A DNA stretch of 64,000 nucleotides from contig NZ_BAFQ01000297.1 of assembly GCF_000308375.1 (NCBI RefSeq), positions 1-64,000 of the forward strand, written 5' to 3'. Shown here one piece after another: positions 26,612 to 35,772 of the stretch. Numbering within the stretch: the first letter of the stretch is position 1; every line of letters starts with the position of its first letter. A program made the translations under genes and the position numbers. The stretch comes from Nocardia aobensis NBRC 100429 (lineage in GTDB: Bacteria; Actinomycetota; Actinomycetes; Mycobacteriales; Mycobacteriaceae). The notes below the pieces were generated by a model, which searched no databases, was not told where the DNA came from, and saw only the letters and a program-made list of their open reading frames with translations.

Positions 26612-28509
26612 CGAACCACAACTTTCCATTCGATCGCGTATGCGCTCAAAACGGCTTCGGCACGGGCGCGATGAGCGTCCGATTCGAGTTCGACCGTCGT
26701 GATGATCGAACCGTCCTCGATGACGGCGGCGACGCTGGTTACCCCGGCGACTTCGGAGAGAGCGTCGCGGACTTCTCGTCGCGTGGCATCGGCGCGTAAC
26801 CCGAGCTTGTAGGGCTTTCCGACATCGGTGACGGGCAGAGCGTCCAGCACGACAACCGCTTTCGGCGCGGCGGCCCGTTCAGGGACGTGCTCCCCCGCCC
26901 AGGCAAGCAGTTCGGATTCGGTGGTCTGGTCACCGGCGGTCAGAGTGACGTAGACCACCGGCACCTCGCCCGAGTGCGCATCGGGTCGCCCGACCGCACC
27001 GGCGGCGGTCACCGAGGGATGCGACAGCAGGGCGTCTTCGATGAGCGCGGGGTCGATGTTGTGTCCGCCGCGGATGATGAGATCCTTTGCGCGCCCGTGC
27101 AGATGGATGAAGCCGTCCTCGTCGATATGCGCGAGGTCGCCGGTGTCGAGCCAGCCGTCGACGAGTTTGCCGCGACCGTCGAGGACATGTCCGTGCTCGT
27201 CGTGACCGCTGACATATCCCGCGAAAACGGTCGGCCCGCTGATTGCCAGCACCCCTGTCTCACCGGCGGGAAGGTCGTGCCACGTTCCGTCGTCCCCGAC
27301 GCGGACGACCTTGATCCGCTGGTATGGCATGCGTTGCCCGACCGCGCCCGGGCGCGGCTGGTTCGGGAAGCTGCGCGCGCTCGCGCAGGTGGCCTCGGTG
27401 AGGCCATATCCTTCGACAAGGGTGACGCCGGTGTGGGTTTGGAAGTTGTCCCGCACGGCCGCCGGCAGCGGAGAGGCACCGACCATGGCGTAGCGCAGCG
27501 TGCTGATGTCGGCGTCGACGGGGCATTGCGCCAGTACCGCATACACCGTCGGGACCGCGCTCATCGCGGCGATCCGATAGTGGGCCACGATTTTCCAGAA
27601 TTCCGCGTAGAGGGCGAAATCGCGATAGCCCAGCGGGCCGGCCCACACCACCGCTTGCCCCTTGAACAGCGGCGCGAGCAAGGTGACGACAAGTGCGTTG
27701 ACGTGGAACAGCGGCAGGGCGGCGAATACCACCGCTTGCTCGTCGAGCAACGAATTGGCCGCGATCATCCAGGCGTTGGCCACCTCACCGCGATGGGTAT
27801 GTGCGGCCAGCTTCGGAACCCCGGTGGTACCGCCGGTATGAAAGAGCCCTGCCGAATCGTGCGATTGTGGCAGCTGTCCGGCGAAGCCGCGGGCGTCTTC
27901 GTCACCGGCCGCCTCGTCGAGGTAGCCGAGGTGAACACCGTCGGCCAGCGAGACGGGCTCCGGGGTCGACGCCGCGGCGGTGGGTCGCAGCAGCAGGATC
28001 GAGTCGAGCAGTCCCTGGGCGGCCAGCTCACGCGCGCAAGCCCACGTGGTGGCGTCGAGTTCGGGGCCGGCGGCGATCAGTACCCGCGCACCCGAACGCT
28101 TCAACAGTTCTGCGACATGATGCTGCGAGAGTGCGGAATTGATCGGGGCGGCGATTCCGGCCAGTTGCGCGGCGAGAGTCGCCGGGATCAGCTCGGCGCA
28201 GTTGGGGGCCATCAACGCGACCGCGTCCCCACGCCGGATGCCCAGGCGGTGAAGAAGGTTCGCGTACCGGTGCACCTGTGCCAGCAGATCGGAGTAGGTG
28301 CACTGCCACGGTTGCCGCCACCGGGCAGCTTCCGGAAGGACGGTCAGCGCTGTCCGATTCGGCCACAGCTCAGCCGCTCGCACCAGCAGCGCGTAGGTCG
28401 ATTCGGGCAACCCCCGCTCTTCCAGGGGTATGGCCTCGACAGCGGACAGGTCGGCGGGTTCGGCGTACCGCGGCCACAGCAGTTCATGATCGATCAGTTG
28501 CTCGGTCAT
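26608..28509 (-). CDS. Acyl-CoA synthetase (AMP-forming)
   Basis: 633 aa, long for the family. AMP-binding motif FHTGGTTGVPKLAAHTH (about 225), VEGYGLTEATCA, WLDTGDLAHIDEDG and the hinge GRAKDLIIRGGHNI. It activates a carboxylic acid to its CoA thioester. The C-terminal extension after about residue 560 is longer than usual. Within this operon it could activate either an aromatic acid side chain or a ring-cleavage acid. Its ends overlap both neighbours by 4 bp. Confidence 0.9.
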   Translation of the reverse strand: MTEQLIDHELLWPRYAEPADLSAVEAIPLEERGLPESTYALLVRAAELWPNRTALTVLPEAARWRQPWQCTYSDLLAQVHRYANLLHRLGIRRGDAVALMAPNCAELIPATLAAQLAGIAAPINSALSQHHVAELLKRSGARVLIAAGPELDATTWACARELAAQGLLDSILLLRPTAAASTPEPVSLADGVHLGYLDEAAGDEDARGFAGQLPQSHDSAGLFHTGGTTGVPKLAAHTHRGEVANAWMIAANSLLDEQAVVFAALPLFHVNALVVTLLAPLFKGQAVVWAGPLGYRDFALYAEFWKIVAHYRIAAMSAVPTVYAVLAQCPVDADISTLRYAMVGASPLPAAVRDNFQTHTGVTLVEGYGLTEATCASARSFPNQPRPGAVGQRMPYQRIKVVRVGDDGTWHDLPAGETGVLAISGPTVFAGYVSGHDEHGHVLDGRGKLVDGWLDTGDLAHIDEDGFIHLHGRAKDLIIRGGHNIDPALIEDALLSHPSVTAAGAVGRPDAHSGEVPVVYVTLTAGDQTTESELLAWAGEHVPERAAAPKAVVVLDALPVTDVGKPYKLGLRADATRREVRDALSEVAGVTSVAAVIEDGSIITTVELESDAHRARAEAVLSAYAIEWKVVVR

Positions 28510-29444
28510 CGCGCGCACCTCACAACGGTGCGCTGACGCCCGAGGTCGATCTTGCCGTCGTCGGTAGCCACGCTCGCTTCGATCACGTCACCGTCCTGTA
28601 GATACTTCCGGTTCTTGGCTTGGGCTTTGAAGAACAATCGCCATTTCGTCGCGGCGGGAAGCAGCGAGCCGATGATCTCGACCGGTTTGGGCGGGGCACT
28701 GAGCGCGGTGCCGACCGGCGTTCCGGTGAGCAGCAGGTCACCGGGGGCGATGTGCTGGAATCCGGTCAGCGCCTGCAAAGTCCGCACCGGGTGGTAGATC
28801 ATGTCCGCCACGGTCATGTCCTGGCGGATTTCACCGTTGACCGACAGCCGCAGCCGCAGTTCGGTAAACCGTTGCAGCTCATCGGCATCCAGTAGCACCA
28901 CCGCCGGGCCGACCGGGGTGAAGGTGGGATAAGACTTGCCCTCGTAGAACTGGGTTTTCGGTAGCTGCACATCGCGAGCCGAAATGTCGTTGGTGACCAC
29001 CAGACCTGCGACGTAGTCGGCGAGATTCTCAGCGGTGATGGTGGTGCCCACCGGCATGTCCCTGCCGAATACGAGACCGATTTCGACCTCGTAGTCCAGC
29101 AGCCGGACATGAGCGGGCCGGATGACCTCGTCGAACGGACCGCTGATCGAACCGGAGGACTTCCGGAAGAACGTCAGGGGCACGGTGTCCGGGTCTCCGC
29201 CCGCGTCGGTGACGTGAGAAGCGAAATTGGTCATCTGAGCCACCACCCGGCACGGTGTGGTCACCGGCGATACCAACGACAGACTGCCGGCAGGTACGAG
29301 TCGAGTGCTCGCCGATGCTGCCGCCAACGCCGCCCGATCGGCCAACAACTCCCCGGTGGATGTCGCGGTCGTGTCCACCCGGGCTGCGCCGGCAGGTGTC
29401 GACACCCACCAGCCATCGGTGGTGCGAAGAACGGAAATACTCAT
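28506..29444 (-). CDS. Fumarylacetoacetate hydrolase-family protein
   Basis: 312 aa. The C-terminal FAH domain shows the metal site DYEVEIGLVFGRDMPVG (Glu residues), the downstream Asp in VTNDISARDVQ, FTPVGPAVV, and GDLLLTGTPVGTA. Members hydrolyse or hydrate 2-oxo acids made by ring cleavage (acylpyruvases, 2-oxopent-4-enoate hydratases, C-C hydrolases). As no alpha/beta-type meta-cleavage hydrolase is in the operon, it may perform the C-C bond cleavage itself. Confidence 0.88.
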   Translation of the reverse strand: MSISVLRTTDGWWVSTPAGAARVDTTATSTGELLADRAALAAASASTRLVPAGSLSLVSPVTTPCRVVAQMTNFASHVTDAGGDPDTVPLTFFRKSSGSISGPFDEVIRPAHVRLLDYEVEIGLVFGRDMPVGTTITAENLADYVAGLVVTNDISARDVQLPKTQFYEGKSYPTFTPVGPAVVLLDADELQRFTELRLRLSVNGEIRQDMTVADMIYHPVRTLQALTGFQHIAPGDLLLTGTPVGTALSAPPKPVEIIGSLLPAATKWRLFFKAQAKNRKYLQDGDVIEASVATDDGKIDLGRQRTVVRCAR

Positions 29445-30574
29445 GACGAGGCCACTTTCAACAGGCCGCGCAGGCGGCGGAGATCGAATTCGTTGTCATC
29501 GCGCAAGGCGCCGAGCGCGGCCCGCGCCTCCCGCAGCACTTCTCGGCTGGGACTGATCCCGAGGAAGTCTCTGCTGACGGGCGGGCCCCACTGGGCAAGG
29601 CCCGAGGCAGTCATGGGTGCCCAGCCCGGTTCGACCGTGCAGTCGAACATGTCCCCGTCGGTGAAGTGTTCGACAAGGAATCCGTCCGGATCGCGCCAGT
29701 AGTCGAACAACTGGCTGCCCTGAACATGACGTCCGATCCCCCAGGATCTGCGGTAACCGCTGTCACGGAGGTATTCCCCGCCCGCGGCGAGGGCATCGAG
29801 ATCGGCGACCTGATAGGCCGAGTGGACATACCGATTCCGCGGCCCCAGTACCAGAGCCAGCGTGTGGTGGTCGGCGGGAGTGCGGCCGCGGTCGCAACGG
29901 ATGAAGCTCATGACCGGCCCGCGGTCACGCTGACCGCGGTAGTACTGGAAATCACTGACGATCATGCCCAGGTATTGCAGATACCAGTCCAGGGTCCGGC
30001 GGTACTTGGTCGTCTGAACTACGACGTGGCCCAGGCGCTGCACCCGGGATGGTTCTCGCGGTGGTCGCTGTGTGCGATTGGCGCGGGCGAGTGCACGGCC
30101 GACGTTGAGGGTGTGCGGTGGTTGTGCCGGCAACTCCGCGTGAACATGGGTGTCGGAGACGAGTCGGACCCGCAGTCCGCTGGGATCCGCGACATCGACA
30201 CCCACGCCGCCGAGGCTTTCCGGCAGCGGGGCCGCCGCCGCGCCGGTCGCAGCCGAAAACCGTGCCAGATCTTTCCGGTCGGCCACCGAAAAGGCCGGAC
30301 CGACGAATCGGGAGAGCGCGCCGCGGCGAATGATCACACACGGTGAACCGGCGTCCACGCCGCGCAGGTGCAGCTCGGCCGGGGTTCGCACGATGGTCGT
30401 GAAACCGAAAGCGGTGGCGAACTTTTCGGCACCGACAAGATCGCGCTTTTCGAATTCCAGCCATGCGAGGTCGTGCACCTTGACGATCGGATTCAGCGCT
30501 CGCCCCGGATGTTCGCCGGTGAAGGCGCCGTGCTCGCTGTGCAGATCCGCATGGGGGTCGTGCAGGTCGTTCAT
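29441..30574 (-). CDS. Extradiol ring-cleavage dioxygenase (VOC superfamily)
   Basis: 377 aa, with two vicinal-oxygen-chelate domains typical of type I extradiol enzymes. In the second domain the iron ligands are likely His in RLGHVVVQTT, His in YVHSAYQV and Glu in FLVEHFTDGD. The N-terminal domain (ALNPIVKVHDLAWLEFEKRD) lacks that triad, as expected. It would open a catechol made by the flavin monooxygenase. First gene of the operon, 132 bp from the divergent TetR start, with a repeated 18-bp element between. Confidence 0.88.
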   Translation of the reverse strand: MNDLHDPHADLHSEHGAFTGEHPGRALNPIVKVHDLAWLEFEKRDLVGAEKFATAFGFTTIVRTPAELHLRGVDAGSPCVIIRRGALSRFVGPAFSVADRKDLARFSAATGAAAAPLPESLGGVGVDVADPSGLRVRLVSDTHVHAELPAQPPHTLNVGRALARANRTQRPPREPSRVQRLGHVVVQTTKYRRTLDWYLQYLGMIVSDFQYYRGQRDRGPVMSFIRCDRGRTPADHHTLALVLGPRNRYVHSAYQVADLDALAAGGEYLRDSGYRRSWGIGRHVQGSQLFDYWRDPDGFLVEHFTDGDMFDCTVEPGWAPMTASGLAQWGPPVSRDFLGISPSREVLREARAALGALRDDNEFDLRRLRGLLKVASS

Positions 30575-30592
30575 CGACCGCTCCCTTCGGTG

Positions 30593-30655
30593 TATCTGAA
30601 CATATCCTCACTTACGAAGAAGTTCTCAGTCAAGACCTATCTGAACATTTCCTCA
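30593..30655. promoter_or_regulatory. 18-bp direct repeat in the divergent operon/TetR promoter
   Basis: TATCTGAACATATCCTCA (30593-30610) and TATCTGAACATTTCCTCA (30638-30655) differ at one base and are 45 bp apart start to start. They lie between the dioxygenase start (30574) and the TetR start (30707) and are the likely operators of that TetR. The intervening DNA is AT-richer than the genes. Confidence 0.65.
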
Positions 30656-30706
30656 TAACTGACAACGCGAGGTAGGATCAGGCGGAAATCAGAGGAGGCG
30701 AACAGG

Positions 30707-31369
30707 ATGGCCGAGGAGGCAGTCCAGGGACCGAACCGCCTGCAGAGACGCAAGGCACGCACCCGCGCCGCACTCGTCGGCGCGGCGCAGATGTTCATCG
30801 CTCGAGGCAAGATGAACGTCCCGATTTCGGATATCACTCAGGCGGCCGATGTCGGGATGGGGTCGTTCTACAACCACTTCCAGACCCGCGACGAGCTGTT
30901 CGCCACCGCCGTCGAAGAGGTGCTCGACATCCTCGGCGCGACCCTCGACACGCTCACCGAAGACATCGAGGACCCGGCCCAGGTATTTGCCCAAAGCTTC
31001 CGGCTGACCGGCCGCCTGCACCGCAGCAATCCCACCCTGAGCAAAGTCCTGCTCAACAGCGGGATGAGTCTGGCAGTGTCGGAGAAGGGCTTGGCGCCAC
31101 GTGCTCGCCGTGACATCGAGGCCGCCACCCGAGCCGGCCGATTTCACACCCACGATGTCGAACTGGCCATGACCGTCGTCACCGGGGCCGCGTTATGCCT
31201 GGGTCAACTACTACACGAGCATCCCGAACGCGATGACGCCGAAGCCGCCGATCAGGTCACCGAAGACTTGCTGCGGATGTTCGGTCTCTCCGCCGACGAG
31301 GCCCGCGAGATATGCCGGCGACCACTGCCGATCGTCGAAACGCAGCCGGGCAGCGATGACGCGGCGTAG
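30707..31369 (+). CDS. TetR/AcrR family regulator of the catabolic operon
   Basis: 220 aa. N-terminal TetR domain (RTRAALVGAAQMFIARGK, helix-turn-helix ISDITQAADVGMGSFYNHF). The C-terminal ligand domain has no clear subfamily. GAGGAGG precedes ATG 30707. It is divergent from the eight-gene operon and separated from it by the direct repeats, so it most likely represses the operon until an aromatic substrate or its CoA ester binds. Confidence 0.88.
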   Translation: MAEEAVQGPNRLQRRKARTRAALVGAAQMFIARGKMNVPISDITQAADVGMGSFYNHFQTRDELFATAVEEVLDILGATLDTLTEDIEDPAQVFAQSFRLTGRLHRSNPTLSKVLLNSGMSLAVSEKGLAPRARRDIEAATRAGRFHTHDVELAMTVVTGAALCLGQLLHEHPERDDAEAADQVTEDLLRMFGLSADEAREICRRPLPIVETQPGSDDAA

Positions 31370-31448
31370 GCAACAGCCCCCACCGTGCGAGATCCTGCCG
31401 CCCCGGCCGTGATCGGATCGCCCGTCCAGGGTGAGGCACGACCGATGT

Positions 31449-32492
31449 TCAGGGCAGGGCCATCACGGCCAGCAGGACGACCAGAAGCGAGACCGCGACC
31501 GTGATGTGGCTGCGCCGGTAATGGGTCGCCAATACCGCGACGAATTCGCGCAGGAAGGCGGCGGGCAGGAAATAGGCGGCGGTCCGAGATCCCAGGACCT
31601 GGGCATCGATACCGAGGCGGCGGGTCAGCCCGGCCGTCCGGAGAACGTGAAAGTTACTGGTCACCACCGTGATTCGGAGCTGCTCCGGATCGATGCCGCG
31701 CCGGTTCAGCTCGCGCAGGCAGTTGCGCAGATTCTCGGCGGTGTTGCGCGAGTGCCGTTCTCGGACGATGGCGTGTCCGGAGACGCCGCGCGCGGTGAGG
31801 TAACGCGCCATCGCGTCGGCTTCGGTCGTCGCTTCGTCGGGACCCTGTCCACCACAGGTGACCAGGACCGGCCGGCGTCCGGACCGCAGCGCTGTGCGGT
31901 AGGCGTCGATACCGCGGTCCAGTCGCGCGGCCAGCAGGGGTGTGACGGATCTGCGGTTCAGGCCGCAGCCGAGAATCACGACGGCATCGGCTTCGGGACG
32001 AGCTGCCAAGCTGCCGTAGATCAGTGCGTAGCCGCCGAACGCGATCAGATGCGCCACGAAATAGACCGCGACCGCGGCGACCAGAACGGTGGACCCGATG
32101 GCCCAGCTCGGCATCCTCGGACCGGACGCGACCGTGACGACCGCGGCCACCGCGCCGATCAGGCCCGCCCCGAGCACGACCGGCAACGCGGTGGTCGCCG
32201 CGAACCCCTCCCGCGACATCAGCTCGATTCCGTTGACCAGCAACGCGATACCGGCCACGGCGAACGGAGCCGTGAATACCACGACCACCCCGAACGACGA
32301 CGGCGCGTCGGGGCCGAGTCCGACGACCGCGCTCGCACCGCCGACGCCCAGCAGGGTGACCGCCGCCAGCAGAACGAATCCCGTCGAGAGCCGACGAGGC
32401 TCCAGGGCTACGCGGATCGCCGCGATGAATGCCAGGATCGCTCCGCCCGCCACCAGGAGCCCGCCGATCGACAGGTACGTCGCCGTCTGCAT
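31449..32492 (-). CDS. YdcF family membrane protein (DUF218)
   Basis: 347 aa. Five or six N-terminal membrane helices (about 1-165) lead to a cytoplasmic or external DUF218 domain with AVVILGCGLN, VTCGGQGPDE, the SRNTAENLRNCL motif and VTSNFHVLRTAGLTRRLG. A further C-terminal helix (SHITVAVSLLVVLLAVMAL) closes the protein. Relatives are implicated in envelope metabolism (SanA/YdcF), but no reaction is established. It converges with the TetR gene. Confidence 0.87.
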   Translation of the reverse strand: MQTATYLSIGGLLVAGGAILAFIAAIRVALEPRRLSTGFVLLAAVTLLGVGGASAVVGLGPDAPSSFGVVVVFTAPFAVAGIALLVNGIELMSREGFAATTALPVVLGAGLIGAVAAVVTVASGPRMPSWAIGSTVLVAAVAVYFVAHLIAFGGYALIYGSLAARPEADAVVILGCGLNRRSVTPLLAARLDRGIDAYRTALRSGRRPVLVTCGGQGPDEATTEADAMARYLTARGVSGHAIVRERHSRNTAENLRNCLRELNRRGIDPEQLRITVVTSNFHVLRTAGLTRRLGIDAQVLGSRTAAYFLPAAFLREFVAVLATHYRRSHITVAVSLLVVLLAVMALP

Positions 32493-32883
32493 CCGTCCGA
32501 GACTCCTTCCGGCCCCTGCCGGGCCGCCGCGCCGAAGACACTTCGAAGTCGTCGGCGCGACGAGAAATCCGCGGCGACCTGGCGACGTAGCGACGAATTC
32601 CCGTTCCGGGGCGCCGGAAACAGGTCAGCGGGGCAGACTGCGGCCCGAATTGATCAGTCCACTTCGCACCGAACTCTTGCGTCACGACCTCACCTGATCG
32701 AACCGCGGCTGGCCGCGATTTCAGCGTGAAAGCGGTTGGGTTGAGCCACGTTCCGAAGCGCCTCACGCCGCCGCGCTGATCATCGACCCGTGCCGGGTCG
32801 GAGTGGACTCGGGGGCGGTGCGGTCGATGGAACCTGAACCCGTGTGTCGATAGCGTGTAAGGCCTGAACTGCGAGAGGACACC
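32493..32883. other. Intergenic region upstream of two divergent genes
   Basis: 391 bp. No coding pattern seen. It contains the promoters of the YdcF-like gene and of the secreted protein; the AGCGTGTAAGG stretch near 32853 may be part of the latter's leader. Confidence 0.4.
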
Positions 32884-33315
32884 ATGCACGCTCCTGCCTT
32901 TGTTTCCATCCTCGCTGCCGTCGGTAGCGCGTTTCTGTTTCAGGCCGCGCCGGCCTCAGCCGAATCGCACACCGGTATGCCGACGCTGACTGCACAGTTC
33001 GATGGCGGCCCGTGCGCGACGACCATCAACGCCAAGGCCAACATCTTCGATGACAGCAACCAGGTCTCCATCGGCTACCAGACCGACGACATCGCCGGCA
33101 CCGGCAGCGCGGGATGCGGGTCGTCGCTGGTCGCGGTCGTCAATTGGCGCAATCTGGACAGCGGCGGGGTGGGTAGCGTCTCCCGGCACATGTTCCACAA
33201 CGAGACCAACTCGATTTCCTTCGCCCCCGGCCCGGGACGGATCGCGATCGAGCTGACCACGCTCAGTGCCCACTTCCCCGACGCTTCCCGTCTCGAGGTT
33301 GTCATGCACGGCTGA
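32884..33315 (+). CDS. Small secreted protein of unknown function
   Basis: 143 aa. A signal peptide (residues 1-26, ending APASA before ESHTG) has a hydrophobic core and an AxA-type cleavage site. The mature part is about 117 residues with two cysteines (GGPCATTI and AGCGSSL) that could form a disulfide, and has a beta-rich look. No family recognised. GAGAGGACACC precedes the ATG. Its 3' end overlaps the end of the convergent truncated hydrolase by 14 bp. Confidence 0.8.
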   Translation: MHAPAFVSILAAVGSAFLFQAAPASAESHTGMPTLTAQFDGGPCATTINAKANIFDDSNQVSIGYQTDDIAGTGSAGCGSSLVAVVNWRNLDSGGVGSVSRHMFHNETNSISFAPGPGRIAIELTTLSAHFPDASRLEVVMHG

Positions 33316-33586
33316 GGATCCAGAGCAGTGCCGGGCCCGGCGCCCGGGAACCGGTGTCGCCGAACACACGGACCCGCGCACCGCCACCGAGATCGGTGAC
33401 CACGGCGGCGCGATGCGGGCGGGTGCGTGCGGCGAGGCGGCGCATCAGCGGCAACGTGCGTGGGCTGACGGTTTCGCGGGGGTAGTGCCAGCGCGTACGG
33501 GCGAAGGTCGCGGTGGTAGCGCCGGCATGGCGGAACCGGTCGACCGGGTTCGTGCGGGGCGCCGGTGGGGTCGCTGCGCTGATCAT
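33302..33586 (-). pseudogene. Truncated alpha/beta hydrolase (N-terminal fragment)
   Basis: 94 codons from an ATG that overlaps the P450 stop (ATGA). The sequence ends ARVRVFGDTGSRAPGPALLW followed by ILSRA and a stop. In lipase/esterase relatives the ALLWI strand leads directly into HGGG, the oxyanion-hole motif, so the protein is cut off before the whole catalytic domain. The break falls at the end of the convergent secreted-protein gene, which suggests a deletion that joined two unrelated regions. Confidence 0.65.
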
Positions 33587-34788
33587 GCGGGGGTGAGCGA
33601 CAGGTTCAGGTGCGCCAGGCGGCGCACGATCAGGCTCGGAACATAGGCGGGTTCGGGGCCGCTCAGCGAGACGGTGGCGGTGGCGGCGAGCAGTGCGCGC
33701 ACGGCCTGGGTGGTTTCTTTGCGGGCGAGGTGGGCGCCGAGGCAGAAGTGGATGCCGCGCCCGAAGCTGTGGTGCAGTTTCGGCTGGCCGCGGTCGAGGT
33801 CGACGCGGTCGGGGTGGTCGAAGATGCGGGGATCGCGGTTGGAGGCGCCCCACATCAGCATCAGTCGTGCGCCCGGTTCGAGGCGTACACCGGCCAGCCG
33901 GGTGGGGGCGGTGGTAACGCGGAAATGGCCGCGGAACGGGCTCTCGATGCGCACCGCTTCCTCCACCAGCGCACCGATCCGAGCGGGTTCGGCGCGCACC
34001 GCGGCTTGCAGTCGCTGATCGTCGGCCAGCAGCCGTACCGCGGTGCCGAGCAGGCTCGCGGTCGATTCCGCGCCCGCGGTGACCAACTGCACCAGCAACG
34101 TCGCACCCTGCTCACGGGTCACGGTTCCCGACGCGACCGCCGCGGCGACGCTGCCCAATACCCCCGCGTCCGCGCCGGGGCGGGCCTGGTCGAGGCGTTC
34201 GCCCAGATACTGTGCGAATTCGAGCACCGCGAGTGCGGCCTGGCCGGCGCGTTCGGTACTTGCGACGCCGGAGACCAGATCGATCGCCGCGTCCGACCAG
34301 GCGGCGAGGCGCTGATGGTCGGCGCGCGGAAGCCCGATCAGCTCGCCGATCACCTGCACCGGGACCGGATGGGCGACCGTGGTCATCCAGTCACCGCCGC
34401 CGGAGGCGACCAGTCCGGCTACCGCCGGGGCGACCGCGGCGTCGATCAACTCGGTCGTCTCGGCCACCGCACGCGGGCTGAACCGCGACATCACCAGCGC
34501 CCGCTGCGCGGTGTGCGCGGGCGGATCCGCGGTCGCCAGCACGTCCACCCCGCCACCGGCCTCGACCACCGACACCGTCGCCGACCCCGACATCGCCGAC
34601 AGCACCGCGACCAGATTGCTCGAATAGGTCTGCGGATCGGCCAGCACAGTGCGGATCGCATCGAACCCGAGCACCACATATAACTGCTGATCGGGCAGAT
34701 AATGCACGTCCCCGACACCACGCAACTGCTCGAGCAGCGGATACGGGTCCTGCAATGCCTCGACGCAGAACAGATCGGGAACAGTCAT
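33583..34788 (-). CDS. Cytochrome P450
   Basis: 401 aa. Haem loop HSFGRGIHFCLGAHLARKE near residue 345, ExxR helix EEAVRIESP, and a standard I-helix TAGAEST. Soluble bacterial type without its own redox partners nearby, so it must use a ferredoxin encoded elsewhere, perhaps the one at 23289. Translationally coupled to the truncated hydrolase downstream. Divergent from a TetR gene with a 30-bp palindrome between them, whose ligand is probably related to the P450 substrate. Confidence 0.92.
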   Translation of the reverse strand: MTVPDLFCVEALQDPYPLLEQLRGVGDVHYLPDQQLYVVLGFDAIRTVLADPQTYSSNLVAVLSAMSGSATVSVVEAGGGVDVLATADPPAHTAQRALVMSRFSPRAVAETTELIDAAVAPAVAGLVASGGGDWMTTVAHPVPVQVIGELIGLPRADHQRLAAWSDAAIDLVSGVASTERAGQAALAVLEFAQYLGERLDQARPGADAGVLGSVAAAVASGTVTREQGATLLVQLVTAGAESTASLLGTAVRLLADDQRLQAAVRAEPARIGALVEEAVRIESPFRGHFRVTTAPTRLAGVRLEPGARLMLMWGASNRDPRIFDHPDRVDLDRGQPKLHHSFGRGIHFCLGAHLARKETTQAVRALLAATATVSLSGPEPAYVPSLIVRRLAHLNLSLTPA

Positions 34789-34803
34789 CACAACCAACCT
34801 TTC

Positions 34804-34833
34804 ACACGTTGTATAACACGTTATACAACGTGT
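34804..34833. promoter_or_regulatory. 30-bp perfect operator palindrome between P450 and TetR genes
   Basis: Two 13-base arms (ACACGTTGTATAA and its complement) flank a 4-nt centre. It lies 15 bp upstream of the P450 ATG and 25 bp upstream of the TetR GTG and contains TATAAC-like -10 sequences on both strands. This is the clearest TetR operator in the window. Confidence 0.85.
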
Positions 34834-34858
34834 TCTCGCTCTGCGGTACCCTCGAACG

Positions 34859-35494
34859 GTGGTCGACGACACTGCTGCCCTGCTGCGCGAGTCCCGCGAT
34901 TCGTTGCGGATGGTCCGCGAATTCGGTCCCGCCGAACGCGCGCGCCGCGCCGAGATCGCCGCGGTCGCCCGCACGATGGCCTCCCGGCACGGCTACAAGG
35001 GCGTCACAATCCGCGAGGTCGCCGCCGAGGCCGGCACCACCCCGGTCACCGTCTACCGCTACTTCGGTTCCAAGGACGGCCTGATCCAGCACCTCATGGC
35101 CGACTGGGCCCTCGACACCCTCGACCGCCTCACCCGGCTACCGGCCGACCCCGGCGCTGAGCCCGCCGACCGGATCGCCTCCGCGTTCTCCCAATTCATC
35201 GGCTGGGCCACCGAAGACCACAACCTGCTGCAAGCCGGAATGAACTCCGTGCACTCCGGCACCGGCCCCGGAATCAGGGTGTGGCGGCCCCTTTTCACCG
35301 AACTCGTCCGCGCCGCGCTGGCCGACCCCGACTGGACCGACGACCACGACCGAGCCCTGGTCCTCGGCCATGTCCTGACCACCTGCCTTCTCGACCTAGC
35401 CACCAACCCCGACAACATCGCCGACATCCGCCACACCATCACCCGCGCAGCACAACTGCTCTTCACCACGCCCGACCCGCCGCATCACCTATAA
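34859..35494 (+). CDS. TetR family transcriptional regulator
   Basis: 211 aa from a GTG. DNA-binding domain at about residues 28-75 (EIAAVARTMASRHGYKGVTI, REVAAEAGTTPVTVYRYFGS) preceded by an unusual 25-residue N-terminal extension. The C-terminal domain is helical with no clear subgroup. The 30-bp palindrome at 34804-34833 overlaps both promoters, so it probably represses itself and the divergent P450 gene. Confidence 0.88.
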   Translation: MVDDTAALLRESRDSLRMVREFGPAERARRAEIAAVARTMASRHGYKGVTIREVAAEAGTTPVTVYRYFGSKDGLIQHLMADWALDTLDRLTRLPADPGAEPADRIASAFSQFIGWATEDHNLLQAGMNSVHSGTGPGIRVWRPLFTELVRAALADPDWTDDHDRALVLGHVLTTCLLDLATNPDNIADIRHTITRAAQLLFTTPDPPHHL

Positions 35495-35772
35495 ACCAGC
35501 GCATTCAGCTCGGCCACGATCTCGAATTCGATCTGTTCGAGGCGCTGCAGATGGACAATTCCTTTGCGGCGGTCGCCCAGCCGGTGTACGCCTGCCGGCC
35601 CCGTCGAACACCACATCCGGGCGAACAAAAACGGATCCGGCGTGATGCCGACGGCCGCAGCCGCATGCATCCTCGAGCTCGGCGCCACCGTCCCGGCCTT
35701 GATTACGCCGTCAACGGTTGCCCCGGTGGCATAGTCGAACCGTCCACCTCCGCTGAACCGGAAGGCATCGAC

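Noticed and set aside
26887..28536. 549-codon plus-strand frame
   Set aside because: Exact antisense of the acyl-CoA synthetase with shadow composition.
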